This document shows, in pieces, positions 9,746 through 21,311 of a stretch of 56,272 nt of DNA. The notes under the pieces were generated by a model. That model saw only the letters and a list, made by a program, of their open reading frames with translations. It made no database searches and had not been told where the DNA came from. Origin of the DNA: Limosilactobacillus avistercoris (GTDB taxonomy: Bacteria > Bacillota > Bacilli > Lactobacillales > Lactobacillaceae); NCBI RefSeq assembly GCF_014836425.1, contig NZ_JACSQW010000011.1, positions 1 through 56,272 on the forward strand, written 5' to 3'. The position numbers and the translations under genes were made by a program. Within the stretch, counting starts at the first letter, position 1. Every line of letters begins with the position of its first letter.

Positions 9746-10420
9746 TTATTGCAATTTAGTAACGGCGCCAGTTTGACTATTGTACTGGTAAATTCCGATT
9801 AAGTTAGCAACCGTATTATCACTATTATTTTGCCGTACTTCTAACTTATATACGTTGCCGTTAGCAGAAGTTGGCGTGATTGAGTAGCCTTTTTCTCCTG
9901 TGAAGCCCATCTTGTTAGCAAATGATTCAATAACACTATCGCTTGTCTTATCAGATGCCTGTTGGTTAGCTACTTGTTGACTGGATGAGGAGTTCTTTAC
10001 CTTAACGTTTTGTTTCTTGTTAATCTTTGACCGTAAGCTCGTATATGCATCACGCATTGCGGTACTAGTAGATTTCAACGGCTTTAAACTATTCGCTGCA
10101 GTTTGGTAATTGCCATTATCATATGCCTGCTTTGCAGTTAGGTAGTTTTGTAAATCGCCCTTTAAGTTATTAGCCTCAGTCGAACGGTTCTCAGTATTAT
10201 TCAACTTATCGTAAGCAGCTTGAAAATCATTATTATGAATTGAACGATTTGCTGAACGAACTGCCTTTGTTGAATCACTTTCAGACGATTGAGCACTACT
10301 AGTAGATGAGCTCTTCGTTGAACTAGTTGATTGACTATTACCACAAGCAGCCAGTGTCAAAGCTAACGTTACCGCCGCAGCCCCTACCGAAATATTCTTG
10401 AAGAACTTATTTACTGTCAT
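9746..10420 (-). CDS. Putative lipoprotein with Ser/Thr-rich linker
   Basis: A 224-residue secreted lipoprotein of unknown function. ATG 10420 follows AAAGGAGGAG; the seven codons before it in the same frame overlap that ribosome site and are rejected. The signal peptide (MTVNKFFKNISVG, hydrophobic core AAAVTLALTL) ends in a lipobox with AAC, predicting lipidation of the Cys and anchoring to the outer face of the membrane. A low-complexity S/T/Q linker follows. Then comes a helical Asn/Asp/Ala-rich segment with tetratricopeptide-like spacing, and a small C-terminal domain (about 60 residues, VYKLEVRQNN and IGIYQYN) resembling domains of other lactobacillar lipoproteins. No clear pathway link to its neighbours. 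Confidence 0.85.
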   Translation of the reverse strand: MTVNKFFKNISVGAAAVTLALTLAACGNSQSTSSTKSSSTSSAQSSESDSTKAVRSANRSIHNNDFQAAYDKLNNTENRSTEANNLKGDLQNYLTAKQAYDNGNYQTAANSLKPLKSTSTAMRDAYTSLRSKINKKQNVKVKNSSSSQQVANQQASDKTSDSVIESFANKMGFTGEKGYSITPTSANGNVYKLEVRQNNSDNTVANLIGIYQYNSQTGAVTKLQ

Positions 10421-10501
10421 AATTACTCCTCCTTTTTCCATCCCTAATTATACCATTCCCACTTTCTACCAACCTTCCTGAGAGAAAGGCTTAAGAAAAA
10501 A

Positions 10502-10674
10502 TTAGAGTGTGAGCCCGTTAAAGCCTTCCGGTGGCTAACGATTTCTCCACCGAACGGCGTCTTGCCGTCGGAGGTGGAGGTCGTTAGCTCGAGGAAGGCT
10601 AGGGCGAACACATTTTTACTGTGTTGCCTAGAAGAAAATCTAGGAAACTCAGATGAAGCGCAGTAACTGAGTGG
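10502..10674 (+). repeat. Structured repeat, copy A
   Basis: Begins TTAGAGTGTGAGCCC. Nested stems: GCCC (10513-10516) with GGGC (10602-10605); GCCTTCC (10523-10529) with GGAAGGC (10593-10599); GCTAACGA (10534-10541) with TCGTTAGC (10581-10588); CTCCACC (10545-10551) with GGTGGAG (10573-10579); ACGGC with GCCGT at the tip. A tail hairpin (AACACA/TGTGTT) and a TGAAGCGCAGTA box (10654-10665, shared with copy D) follow. It is read on the plus strand, antisense to both neighbours, in a 435-nt gap without genes. Further hairpins to about 10756 (ATCAAC/GTTGAT, GAAATTGAT/ATCAATTTC) may belong to it. Confidence 0.85.
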
Positions 10675-10803
10675 CTTTTGTCATCAACAAGTTGATAGCC
10701 AAAAACCTACTCATCCTTGCGTGGGGTTCACAGACGAAATTGATAAATCAATTTCTAGTTTACTCCAACATTTTGACCATATTGCAATGAAACAACAGAA
10801 AAT

Positions 10804-10842
10804 AAAAAAGTGATTGCCGATTCAACAGCAACCACTTTTTTT
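10804..10842 (-). terminator. prs terminator
   Basis: On the minus strand AAAGTGGTTGC pairs with GCAATCACTTTTTT, directly after the prs stop codon. Confidence 0.85.
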
Positions 10843-10855
10843 CATTTTCAATATA

Positions 10856-11839
10856 TTAAAGTTCAGCACTCTTAAATACTTGCTTGAACAAAGGACTAAC
10901 AGGACGGTTTTCGTTAATCCGCTTAATTGCAGAACCAATAAGTGGGGCAACGGAAACTTGCTTAATCTTATCAATCTGCTTTTCCTTTGGTAATTGAATT
11001 GAGTCAGTCACAACAACTTCCTTAATTGGTGACTTAGATAACCGTTCAATTGCTGGGCCAGAAAGGACCGCATGAGTACATGAAGCATAAACTTCTTTGG
11101 CACCAGCATCAATTAATGCTTGAGCACCAAGGGTAATCGTTCCGGCGGTATCAATCATATCATCAATCATGATACACTTCTTCCCCTTAACATCCCCAAT
11201 AATGTTCATAATTTGGGCAACGTTTGCTCGTGGACGACGCTTATCAATAATCGCAATTGGTGACTTCAAGAATTCAGCCAATGCCCGTGCCCGAGTAACA
11301 CCACCGTGATCAGGTGAAATAACAACGGCATCTTGAGCAACGCCTTCTTTGATAAAGTATTCAGCTAATAATGGTGCTCCCATCAAGTGATCAACAGGGA
11401 TATCAAAGAACCCTTGAATTTGAGCAGCATGTAAGTCCAAAGCGATTACCCGGTCAACGCCAGAGTTTTGTAGCATGTTAGCAACTAACTTAGCAGTGAT
11501 TGGTTCACGACTACGCGCTTTCCGGTCTTGGCGTGCGTAACCATAGTAAGGAATTACCACATTAATGGTATTGGCACTTGCACGACGCAAAGCATCAACC
11601 ATGATCAGCAATTCCATCAAATTATCATTGACCGGTGCTGACGTGGATTGAATAACATAAACATTATCACCACGAACACTTTCTTCAATGTTAATTTGGA
11701 TTTCACCGTCACTAAAACGGTCAACAGACAATTTACCCAATTCAACACCAACATGCTTAGCGATACTTTCGGCAAGCGGCCGGTTTGAATTTAAAGCAAA
11801 AATCTTCAACTTAGGGTCAAAATAATGATTAGTAGTCAT
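10856..11839 (-). CDS. prs: Ribose-phosphate pyrophosphokinase
   Basis: Makes PRPP from ribose 5-phosphate and ATP, the precursor of purines, pyrimidines, NAD, His and Trp. At 327 residues it is of normal length. The flexible loop [16 protein letters not shown], the [11 protein letters not shown] segment and the PRPP loop [12 protein letters not shown] are present. ATG 11839 is preceded by GTGGAGGA at the right spacing and starts MTTNHYF; the longer in-frame start at 11851 is rejected. It follows glmU, as in Bacillus, where glmU and prs are adjacent. Confidence 0.97.
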   Translation of the reverse strand: MTTNHYFDPKLKIFALNSNRPLAESIAKHVGVELGKLSVDRFSDGEIQINIEESVRGDNVYVIQSTSAPVNDNLMELLIMVDALRRASANTINVVIPYYGYARQDRKARSREPITAKLVANMLQNSGVDRVIALDLHAAQIQGFFDIPVDHLMGAPLLAEYFIKEGVAQDAVVISPDHGGVTRARALAEFLKSPIAIIDKRRPRANVAQIMNIIGDVKGKKCIMIDDMIDTAGTITLGAQALIDAGAKEVYASCTHAVLSGPAIERLSKSPIKEVVVTDSIQLPKEKQIDKIKQVSVAPLIGSAIKRINENRPVSPLFKQVFKSAEL

Positions 11840-11989
11840 TGCATCCTCCACTGGATTAATTCAAAACTGGGAAGCTGTGACATCAATGCCTACAGCTTCG
11901 GATTAAATAATATTACGTGTGCGGTAAACATTATCATATCAACACTTCAATAATATAAATTTGCCGCATAAAAAGCAAGAGCAGAAATC

Positions 11990-13354
11990 TTACCAAGGCA
12001 ACTTCTTGGCGTAATCTTCCTTGTTAACCTGACGTGCACGCGCAATTGCCATGTCGTATTCTTCAACGTTATTCGTAATTGTTGAGCCAGCTGCAACAAA
12101 GGCATTCGCAGCAAGGTTAACTGGAGCAACCAGGTTACTATTACTACCGATGAAGGCGTGATCACCAACGTTTGTGTGGTGCTTGTTCTTACCGTCATAA
12201 TTAACAAAGACAACTCCACAACCAACGTTAATGTTCTTACCAAGGGTGGCATTACCAATATAAGTTAAGTGACCAACCTTAGTCCCTTCGCCAATAAAGG
12301 CCTTCTTAACCTCACAGAAATTACCAATATGAACATTCTTGCCAATTTCTGCAGCTGGACGAAGGTGACTATTAGGGCCAATATCACTACCGTCATGCAT
12401 TTCGGCTTCTTGAAGCGTAGATGAAGTGATTGTTACCCCATCATGAATTGTTGAATCTTCAATTCGTGAATGAGCACTAATGTAACAGTCACTACCGATC
12501 GTGGTGTTCCCCTTAATCACAACGCCACCCTCAATAACAGTATCTTGACCAATCTTAACGCCATCATCAATGTATGTCGTTTCTGGATCAATCATTGTAA
12601 CACCAGATTTCATTAACTTGGTATTAATCCGCTTACGCATGATCTTATTAGCACGGGCTAGGGCAACGCGATCGTTGACCCCCATTGATTCATCAAAGTC
12701 GGCCATCTTATAAGCAGTAACGATCTCTTGTTCCTTCTTCAAGATTTCAATTACATCAGTAAGGTAGTATTCACCCTGTGCATTATCATTATTAACTTTC
12801 TTTAATGCAGCAAAAAGCTTCTCATTATCAAAGCAATAAACACCGGTGTTAATTTCATGAATTGCCTGTTCCTCAGGAGTGGCATCTTTTTGTTCAACAA
12901 TCCGTTCAACGATCCCAACTTCATTCCGAACAATCCGGCCATAACCCGTTGGATCAGGGGCGACAGAAGTTAAAATCGTTGCAGCAGCATGACGTTGTTC
13001 ATGATATTCAAATAACTTCTTAAAAGTATCAGCGGTAAATAATGGTGTATCACCACTAACCACAACGGTCTCACCATCTTCATTTCCTAAAAGGTCTTTA
13101 GCTTGCATCACCGCATGGCCGGTTCCTAACTGTTCATTTTGCAAAGCAAACTTAGTCCGGTTGCCGATAACTTCCTCAACCCTTTCAGCACCAAAGCCAA
13201 CGATAGTCACAATATTATTAATATCAGCCTTTTCGAGTTGACCAACCACGTGCTCTACCATTGTCTTGCCACATACCTTGTGTAAAACCTTGTATAACTT
13301 TGACCGCATCCGGGTTCCCTTACCGGCTGCCAAAATAATCGCGTTCCGCTTCAT
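11990..13354 (-). CDS. glmU: Bifunctional UDP-GlcNAc pyrophosphorylase / GlcN-1-P acetyltransferase
   Basis: Produces UDP-GlcNAc for peptidoglycan and teichoic acid synthesis. The N-terminal uridyltransferase domain (about 1-230) opens [21 protein letters not shown]. The C-terminal half is a left-handed beta helix of hexapeptide repeats ([42 protein letters not shown]), which carries the acetyltransferase site. The 454-residue length is standard. It is 9 nt downstream of purR in the conserved block. Confidence 0.97.
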   Translation of the reverse strand: MKRNAIILAAGKGTRMRSKLYKVLHKVCGKTMVEHVVGQLEKADINNIVTIVGFGAERVEEVIGNRTKFALQNEQLGTGHAVMQAKDLLGNEDGETVVVSGDTPLFTADTFKKLFEYHEQRHAAATILTSVAPDPTGYGRIVRNEVGIVERIVEQKDATPEEQAIHEINTGVYCFDNEKLFAALKKVNNDNAQGEYYLTDVIEILKKEQEIVTAYKMADFDESMGVNDRVALARANKIMRKRINTKLMKSGVTMIDPETTYIDDGVKIGQDTVIEGGVVIKGNTTIGSDCYISAHSRIEDSTIHDGVTITSSTLQEAEMHDGSDIGPNSHLRPAAEIGKNVHIGNFCEVKKAFIGEGTKVGHLTYIGNATLGKNINVGCGVVFVNYDGKNKHHTNVGDHAFIGSNSNLVAPVNLAANAFVAAGSTITNNVEEYDMAIARARQVNKEDYAKKLPW

Positions 13355-13363
13355 TTTGCTACC

Positions 13364-14197
13364 TTACTCCTTCTCAAAAACATCTTTAATAAAGCTTCCT
13401 GATCTAGCCTGGATCGTTTTCTTCTCATCGTCTACCGCATTTACCTTAATCAGTGAAGTGCAGTTATCAACCAGTCGCTTACCGGAAACTTCTCCCTCGG
13501 CTAAAACAGTCATTCCAACTAAGTTCGCGTCAAATTCCTTAATCAATGACTTCATCCCGTTAAGGGTTCCGCCACCCTTCATAAAGTCATCAACCACGAC
13601 CACGTTTGCTCCAGCTGAAAGGGTCCGCCGTGATAATTCCATCTTCTTGATTCGTTTTACAGAACCCGAAACGTAATTAACACTAACTGTTGGCCCTTCT
13701 GTAATGTGAGAACTATTCCGCACAATTACAAATGGCTTATTCAGATACATCGCAGCACTTTGGGCAATCGGAATTCCCTTAGTTTCTACTGTCATAATCA
13801 CATCGACATCTTTATCAACGTATTGGGTAGCAATTAACCGACCAACACGACGTAAGATATCAGGCCGACCAATCAAATCTGAAAGGTAAACATAATCCCC
13901 AGGTAATAGCCGGGTATCATCACTTACCGCATCAACAAGATCAGCAATGGCCTTTTCCGCATTTTCCTTTGAATAAAACGGTGTTAATACGGCACCACCG
14001 CTTGCACCAGGAATTGTTTCCAATCGTCCCATTCCCCATGAATGGAAAGTATGACGAATAATACTAAGGTCTTCACTAATTGAAGACTTAGCAGAATCGT
14101 ACCGTTCCCCGAAGAATTTGAGGGAAACAAGGGAACGAGGGTGTTCCATTAAATATCTTGTCATATCGACAAGGCGGTTACTACGTCTAACCTTCAT
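13364..14197 (-). CDS. purR: Purine operon repressor PurR
   Basis: Firmicutes-type PurR, a DNA-binding repressor of purine genes whose effector is PRPP, which relieves DNA binding. The N-terminal winged helix (about residues 1-75, MKVRRSNRLVDMTRYL) is joined to a phosphoribosyltransferase-like domain with PRPP loop VVVVDDFMKGGGT (about 200-212). ATG 14197 lies after GGAGG at 7 nt; the 14 residues upstream in the frame are rejected. It is placed between ispE and glmU, as in Bacillus (ispE-purR-...-glmU-prs), and regulates the pathway that consumes the product of prs nearby. Confidence 0.96.
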   Translation of the reverse strand: MKVRRSNRLVDMTRYLMEHPRSLVSLKFFGERYDSAKSSISEDLSIIRHTFHSWGMGRLETIPGASGGAVLTPFYSKENAEKAIADLVDAVSDDTRLLPGDYVYLSDLIGRPDILRRVGRLIATQYVDKDVDVIMTVETKGIPIAQSAAMYLNKPFVIVRNSSHITEGPTVSVNYVSGSVKRIKKMELSRRTLSAGANVVVVDDFMKGGGTLNGMKSLIKEFDANLVGMTVLAEGEVSGKRLVDNCTSLIKVNAVDDEKKTIQARSGSFIKDVFEKE

Positions 14198-14269
14198 ATC
14201 TAATCCTCCAAAAGTATTAATCGCCTTTGATTTTAACATAAATGTTCGGCTTTTACTTAATATTTATCA

Positions 14270-14308
14270 AAATAACTGGACTTTTCTTCAGCATTAGAAA
14301 AGTCCAGT
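14270..14308 (-). terminator. Hairpin after ispE
   Basis: ACTGGACTTTTC (14275-14286) pairs perfectly with GAAAAGTCCAGT (14297-14308). The U tract beyond is weak (TTATTTT), so termination may be partial. Confidence 0.6.
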
Positions 14309-14316
14309 CAGTGAAA

Positions 14317-15168
14317 TTATAAAAGAGTAACGATATTGACGTTTCTGCAAAAGCCACGGATCCCATTTTGAACTCGCCGTGCTCGTGATTCTGTATGGCA
14401 GATTGCAAAAACCGAAGGACCCGTCCCACTCATCTGGGCAACATCCGCTCCCAACGACAACATCTTATCTTTTAACCGTTTAATTTCTGGATAGTAACGC
14501 ATTGTCAGAGGCTCTAATACATTTCCCATATACTTAGTTGCCTCCTGCCAATCACCATTTTGTAAATTTTGGATTAATTTTTCGTTCTCCAGGTGATTAA
14601 TCTGCGTATAGTCAATCTGCCGAAGCATCTGTGGTGTCGATACACTTATTTGTTGCTTAGCAATAACCACCCAGTAATGAGGTTGCTGGGGCAATAGTTC
14701 GATCTTTTCGCCATGCTCAGTCACGTGTGCTAACTTTCCATAAACACAATATGGAACGTCTGAATCAATCGATAATGATAAACGCGCCAATTCTTCTAGT
14801 GAAAGGCCAAGTTTCCATGCCGAATTAAGGATCCTCAATACTGCAGCGGCGTCCGATGAGCCACCACCTAACCCAGCCGCAACCGGAATCTTTTTCTTAA
14901 TATTGATCGTTAATGCTTCTCGTCTGTGGAATCGATTTCGTAAAATATTAGCTGCTTGAAACGCGAGGTTTCGTTGATCATTTGGAAGAAAGCTACTGTC
15001 TGTATAAACCTTTATATTTCCTGGTTGATCGGAGATTTCGATTGAAACGTAGTCTGCCAAATCAACCGAAACCATTACCATATCCCACTTGGGCATCCCA
15101 TCAAGGTACCGCATTGGTGAATCCAAGCTTAAATTAAGTTTCGCTGGCGCTTTTTCAGTGATCAGCAT
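14317..15168 (-). CDS. ispE: 4-diphosphocytidyl-2-C-methyl-D-erythritol kinase family protein
   Basis: GHMP kinase of 283 residues. The ATP loop PVAAGLGGGSSDAAA and the C-terminal GTGPSVFAI motif are clear. IspE acts in the non-mevalonate isoprenoid pathway, yet this window also encodes HMG-CoA reductase of the mevalonate pathway (22962-24230). Lactobacilli commonly keep an ispE gene beside purR and veg without the rest of that pathway, so the true substrate here is uncertain. ATG 15168 is chosen because GGGAGG lies 8 nt upstream; a GTG at 15177 overlaps that site. Confidence 0.9.
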   Translation of the reverse strand: MLITEKAPAKLNLSLDSPMRYLDGMPKWDMVMVSVDLADYVSIEISDQPGNIKVYTDSSFLPNDQRNLAFQAANILRNRFHRREALTINIKKKIPVAAGLGGGSSDAAAVLRILNSAWKLGLSLEELARLSLSIDSDVPYCVYGKLAHVTEHGEKIELLPQQPHYWVVIAKQQISVSTPQMLRQIDYTQINHLENEKLIQNLQNGDWQEATKYMGNVLEPLTMRYYPEIKRLKDKMLSLGADVAQMSGTGPSVFAICHTESRARRVQNGIRGFCRNVNIVTLL

Positions 15169-15257
15169 CCAAAACACCTCCCAGTTTAATCAAATAGTTA
15201 TCTTGATTATAGCAGAGGAGGCCTTAGTAAAGAAGTTATGTAGAATGTCTTCTAAAA

Positions 15258-15300
15258 ATAAAAAGGATTATGAAAAAAATGAATATTTTTCATAATCCTC
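15258..15300 (-). terminator. veg terminator
   Basis: On the minus strand GAGGATTATGAAAAA pairs with TTTTTTCATAATCC, followed by TTTTTATTTTT, straight after the veg stop. Confidence 0.85.
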
Positions 15301-15308
15301 TTACTATA

Positions 15309-15560
15309 TTACGCTTGTGCTTCTTCATCTTCGAAATCGATCGCGATATTTTGTGTTAAGAGATCAGTATAACTGTAAGTGATCCGATTAATCTCTCCTT
15401 GTCCTTCATTAACATGAACAACAAAGATTGCTGGATACGTCTTACTAAGTACTCCGCGGTGCTTAGCAACCCGTTTACGGCCTGCTTGAGCAGTTACTAA
15501 AACTCGTTGACCAACACGCCCTTCGAGTTCTTGCTTAATCTCTAAAATACTTTTAGCCAC
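15309..15560 (-). CDS. veg: Veg family protein
   Basis: Small (83 residues) conserved Firmicutes protein. In B. subtilis Veg is linked to biofilm gene control, but its molecular action is not settled. Recognised by VAKSILEIKQELEGRVGQRVLVTAQAGRKR and by its place between rsmA and ispE. The start is GTG 15560, 5 nt after GAGGTGA; an upstream in-frame GTG at 15569 overlaps the ribosome site. Confidence 0.93.
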   Translation of the reverse strand: MAKSILEIKQELEGRVGQRVLVTAQAGRKRVAKHRGVLSKTYPAIFVVHVNEGQGEINRITYSYTDLLTQNIAIDFEDEEAQA

Positions 15561-15647
15561 ACATCTCACCTCACAGGCTGAACTATACGCTCATTTAGCT
15601 TAAAAGTCAAAATTTTATCACAACTATATTAATAATTCAATCGTATT

Positions 15648-16541
15648 TTAAATTAAATTTTCTTGATGAAGTGCATTTAATAGTTCAATAAATTGGCTTA
15701 AAGTTAGCTTTTCTGGCCTAATTTGTGGTGAGAGCTCAAGTTGTTCTAAAACTTTTGTCATTTTTTCTTTTGTTTCGGCATCTTTACCAATTACACTTTG
15801 TAAGTTATTCCACAGACTCTTCCGCCGGTGAGCAAAGCATCCCCGGATAAAGCCCATCAATTTTTGCTTATCAAATGGTTTTACCGTTAGTGGTTGTTGA
15901 CGTTGCTTAAGAACCACAATCGCAGAATCAACATTCGGTGCTGGAATAAACGAATGTCGCGAAACATTAAAGGCAATTTCTGCATCCATTTGGTATTCAA
16001 TTGCTAATGTTAATGCTCCATACTGTTTTGTCCCCGACTTGGCGGTTAATCGCTGGGCTACTTCCTTTTGCATCATTACTGTAATTGATGTCCATTCAAC
16101 GGGACTAGCTAGGAGCCCCATTAAAATTGGGCTAGTAATGTAATACGGCAAGTTAGCAACCACCTTAATCGGCTTAGTCGGATCAGTAAATTGTTGTTGA
16201 ATCAATTCAGGTAAGTTTGCCTTCAAAATATCTTGATTGATCACCGTTACGTTATCATGATCAGCTAACGTCTTTTCCAAGACCGGAATTAAATCCTGAT
16301 CAATTTCTACCGCAACAACCTGACTAGCAGCATTAGCCAGTTGTTCGGTTAAGGCACCAATTCCGGGACCAATCTCAATTACGTTATCTTCCCTTGTTAC
16401 TTCTGCAGCATCAACAATTCGGTGAAGGATCTCTGGGTCGGTCAAGAAATTCTGACCAAACCCCTTCTTAGCGTGAATCCCATACTCATTCAAAATTGAA
16501 CAGGTCGCTTTGCGGTTACCAATTTGTGTTGACTCACTCAT
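15648..16541 (-). CDS. rsmA: 16S rRNA dimethyladenosine transferase
   Basis: Dimethylates two adjacent adenines (A1518/A1519 in E. coli numbering) in 16S rRNA helix 45 during 30S maturation; its loss gives kasugamycin resistance. The SAM motif [14 protein letters not shown] (about 51-64) and catalytic [13 protein letters not shown] are present; 297 residues is usual. It overlaps the rnmV stop by 4 nt and has a GGAGG ribosome site. Confidence 0.97.
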   Translation of the reverse strand: MSESTQIGNRKATCSILNEYGIHAKKGFGQNFLTDPEILHRIVDAAEVTREDNVIEIGPGIGALTEQLANAASQVVAVEIDQDLIPVLEKTLADHDNVTVINQDILKANLPELIQQQFTDPTKPIKVVANLPYYITSPILMGLLASPVEWTSITVMMQKEVAQRLTAKSGTKQYGALTLAIEYQMDAEIAFNVSRHSFIPAPNVDSAIVVLKQRQQPLTVKPFDKQKLMGFIRGCFAHRRKSLWNNLQSVIGKDAETKEKMTKVLEQLELSPQIRPEKLTLSQFIELLNALHQENLI

Positions 16542-17098
16542 TTTGTTTCCTCCTGGTCTAATTGTTGAACTGCATTTTCAAAGTCATCTCGACGAATTTG
16601 AAACATATTTAACCGTTTCAAAAGTTGCTTTCCGTTTCCATAGCCAATTCCAAGAAGCTGCCCGAGACGTTCTCGGCGGTAACGTGAATTTGTTCTTCCG
16701 GTTAATCCGGCCGCCTTTAAATCAGCACTGGTTATTTCCGCGTTTTCTGTTGTTCCTTGGGTATAAAGCTTTTCTAAGGCGTTCCGAATCACTTCTGGCG
16801 TTGCGTGCTCAACACCAAGGCTACCTTTAAATTCCGGAACCCCCTGATCACGACGAATGAACGCGTGCTTAACTCCTGGAATAGCATTACTAATCATTTT
16901 GCGGATCCGTTCCCCATTAAAATCGGGGTCAGTAAACACAATCAGCCCCCGAGTTGCTTGAAGCTTTTTTAATCGGGCAATATCTACTTCTGATAATGCC
17001 GAACCATTCGTCTCATAAGTATCAGCATTAACTGCCTTTAAGATTTGTTTGGTATCGTCTTTTCCTTCAACGACGATTACTTCTTTAATCTTTTTCAT
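16538..17098 (-). CDS. rnmV: Ribonuclease M5
   Basis: Toprim nuclease that matures both ends of 5S rRNA precursors in Firmicutes. The Toprim acid motif VVEGKDD (about 9-15) and the later [12 protein letters not shown] hold the metal-binding residues. At 186 residues the length is normal. The first 14 nt overlap the end of tatD and the last 4 overlap rsmA, so translation is probably coupled. Confidence 0.96.
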   Translation of the reverse strand: MKKIKEVIVVEGKDDTKQILKAVNADTYETNGSALSEVDIARLKKLQATRGLIVFTDPDFNGERIRKMISNAIPGVKHAFIRRDQGVPEFKGSLGVEHATPEVIRNALEKLYTQGTTENAEITSADLKAAGLTGRTNSRYRRERLGQLLGIGYGNGKQLLKRLNMFQIRRDDFENAVQQLDQEETK

Positions 17099-17903
17099 TT
17101 AGCTCTCTCTTTGTTAAAAATAGTTGTTCTGCGTTATGGAAGGTCTTATATGCTACCAATTCAGCATCAACGTTCTTTAATTTGGCAATTGCATCCACCA
17201 CAAACTTAGTGAAGCCCGGTTCATTTTCTTTCCCCCGATACGGGATTGGCGTTAAGTAAGGTGCATCTGTTTCAACCATCATCCGTTCTAGTGGAACAGC
17301 TAATGCTGCTTTATGAACGTCTTCTGCAGTTTTAAAACTAACCACACCACTAAAAGAAATTGCCATCCCTAAATCCATAAACTTTTCAGCCATTTCGGGC
17401 GAACCGTTAAAACTATGCATTACTCCACCAAATTCGTCAATATGAGAATCACGCAGGATTGCATAAGCATCATCGAGGGCATCACGAACGTGAATTGAAA
17501 CTGGTAAGTGCAATTGTCGAGCAATTTCCAGTTGTTGGGCAAAAATTTCCTGTTGTCGGTCGTGCGGTGACTCCTGATCATTAAAATAATCTAGCCCAAT
17601 TTCACCAATGCCAACGACTTGGGGATCGCTTAATTGACTAAGCAGTTTCTTTTCAGCTTCCTCATTGTAAGAACGAATATCTTCCGGATGCCAACCAATG
17701 ATCGCATGCAGGTTTTCATATTCATGAGCTAGCTTTAATGCTCGTTCATTTAAAACCGTGTTCGAACCAACAATATTCATCTGGGTGACCCCATAGTGAG
17801 CTGCACGTGCTTCGAATGCTGGAACATCATCATAAAAGGCGTCATCGTTTAGATGCGTATGCGAATCGTAAACCTGACGCCAGTTTTTATGTTGTTTACT
17901 CAT
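17085..17903 (-). CDS. tatD: TatD family metal-dependent hydrolase
   Basis: 272-residue TIM-barrel hydrolase with DNase activity in characterised TatD proteins. Metal ligands are visible in VYDSHTHLNDD (HxH), GEIGLDYF (Glu), SIHVRDA and MHSFNG (His), and MMVETDAPYLTP (Asp). The ribosome site before ATG 17903 is weak; the gene begins 12 nt after metG stops and is presumably translated from the same message. Confidence 0.95.
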   Translation of the reverse strand: MSKQHKNWRQVYDSHTHLNDDAFYDDVPAFEARAAHYGVTQMNIVGSNTVLNERALKLAHEYENLHAIIGWHPEDIRSYNEEAEKKLLSQLSDPQVVGIGEIGLDYFNDQESPHDRQQEIFAQQLEIARQLHLPVSIHVRDALDDAYAILRDSHIDEFGGVMHSFNGSPEMAEKFMDLGMAISFSGVVSFKTAEDVHKAALAVPLERMMVETDAPYLTPIPYRGKENEPGFTKFVVDAIAKLKNVDAELVAYKTFHNAEQLFLTKRELNEKD

Positions 17904-17915
17904 TAGTAAGTCCGA

Positions 17916-19979
<2,064 letters not shown>

Positions 19980-20019
19980 TTAACCTTTAGTATAGCATTA
20001 TCCACAACCTACTCCAACC

Positions 20020-20868
20020 TTAAAAGAGATCAAGTTGTTGGGGATCACGTGGAGCAAGTCCAGTAAACTTAACCCCCATTATTTTTTGTAGTTGGAGGGC
20101 GTTGGGTGCTGCATCCCCGCCAGAATTATTATTGAAGATTACGCAGAGTTCCTGTGGTTGTGGTTTAACCTGATTAATCTTCTTTGCAAGGTCACCTAAT
20201 TCTTCGTGGTTATAACGGTAGAGTGTCCGGGTCTTTCGCCATTCTTTTCCCGCATTATCCCAGCCTTTCCGGTTCCGCCCATGTAAACGGATCATCGCTA
20301 GTTTAGGGTTAGTAGTTGCAAGGTAAAACGGCACAGAGGTTACCGTATCATGAGGTTCATCCGCCGCTACCAACGTAAACTTCAGGTCTTGGCAATACGA
20401 AACCAGTGAATCAATCACTCCTGGACGGTACCATGAATTATTCCGCAACTCAACCGCGATTGGTAAGTCACCCATCCAATCACGAATTAGCTTTAAATAT
20501 TCAATATCTTTTACTTCAGAATCAAAGTATGGTGGAAATTGAAAGAGGATTGTTTTCAACTGTCCTGCAGCAATCAGTGGTGCAATTGTCCGCCGGTATT
20601 GTTGAAATAATAATGCTAATTCACCCTTTTCTTGGTTTCGCTGGTGAAGAGTCATCCCCTGATGTGCTTTAATGATAAATTGAAACTCGCTGGGGACTTG
20701 GGACAGCCACTTTTGAATTGTCGCCATCTGAGGTAAAGCATAGAAAAAAGTATCAACTTCAACCGTTGGCATATGCTGTGCGTATTCATTTAGCGTTACG
20801 GGACGTTGCTGCTCATTAATTAACGCTGGGTGTTCAGTCCAGGTTGTTAGTCCCATCGTAATTTTCAT
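20020..20868 (-). CDS. DUF72 (YecE-like) TIM-barrel protein
   Basis: A 282-residue soluble protein of the DUF72 family, of unknown biochemical function. Typical elements are MGLTTWTEHPAL at the N-terminus, the VEVDTFFYALP strand, PSEFQFIIKAHQGMT and the late NNNSGGDAAPNALQLQ. It sits downstream of the intergenic region shared with the peptide gene and is read toward metG, but a 70-nt gap separates them. Confidence 0.88.
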   Translation of the reverse strand: MKITMGLTTWTEHPALINEQQRPVTLNEYAQHMPTVEVDTFFYALPQMATIQKWLSQVPSEFQFIIKAHQGMTLHQRNQEKGELALLFQQYRRTIAPLIAAGQLKTILFQFPPYFDSEVKDIEYLKLIRDWMGDLPIAVELRNNSWYRPGVIDSLVSYCQDLKFTLVAADEPHDTVTSVPFYLATTNPKLAMIRLHGRNRKGWDNAGKEWRKTRTLYRYNHEELGDLAKKINQVKPQPQELCVIFNNNSGGDAAPNALQLQKIMGVKFTGLAPRDPQQLDLF

Positions 20869-21118
20869 TTACTTTTTTCCTCCATCCATTCTCAGTAATT
20901 TCTTATTTTTCCTAAAATAAATTTATACTCATTTATTCTTTACCTTTAGTGCTGATTTGATAACTTTTATGCACATTTCCCTTATTTCAGCGCAAAATAT
21001 ACAAAAACTGCCATTTCTCAAGATGAAACGGTCTCTTAGAGTTGTTCCATTCTGGAATTATCCATGATATCTTGAATATGGAAACAATAAGTGTCCAAAT
21101 ATGAAAGGAGCGATCAAA

Positions 21119-21190
21119 ATGTCATTAACTACAAAGACTATTCGGGATGTATTTTCACTAAAGAAGCGTGGTAACGAAAAACGTCATCTA
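21119..21190 (+). CDS. Small peptide (23 aa), possibly a frameshifted 38-aa protein
   Basis: ATG 21119 has a strong AAAGGAG ribosome site and encodes MSLTTKTIRDVFSLKKRG before a TAG at 21188. Adding one A to the AAAA run at 21177-21180 would continue as KRHLGVPFKVAGKVIHFD to a TAA at 21232-21234, giving a 38-residue basic protein that ends just before a terminator. Upstream TTGTTC and TGATAT, 17 bp apart, could be a promoter. I do not recognise the peptide. It could be a short real peptide, a decayed gene or an error in the A run. Confidence 0.5.
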
Positions 21191-21250
21191 GGGGTGCCAT
21201 TTAAGGTCGCTGGCAAAGTGATCCATTTCGATTAATTATTTATTCTAATT

Positions 21251-21311
21251 AAAAAAGAAGCTGCTTGGTTGCGTTTAGTCCTATTGATTTGCGTCCGGCA
21301 GCTTCTTTTTT
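21251..21311. terminator. Bidirectional terminator, peptide gene / sirtuin
   Basis: AAAAAAGAAGCTGC (21251-21264) pairs with GCAGCTTCTTTTTT (21298-21311). It ends both the plus-strand peptide transcript and the minus-strand sirtuin gene, whose stop it touches. Confidence 0.85.

Noticed and set aside
10502-10605. Repeat hairpin as an ordinary intrinsic terminator
   Set aside because: It lacks a U run after the stem, is much longer than a terminator, recurs at four loci with paired changes, and in copy B is followed by a separate perfect terminator.
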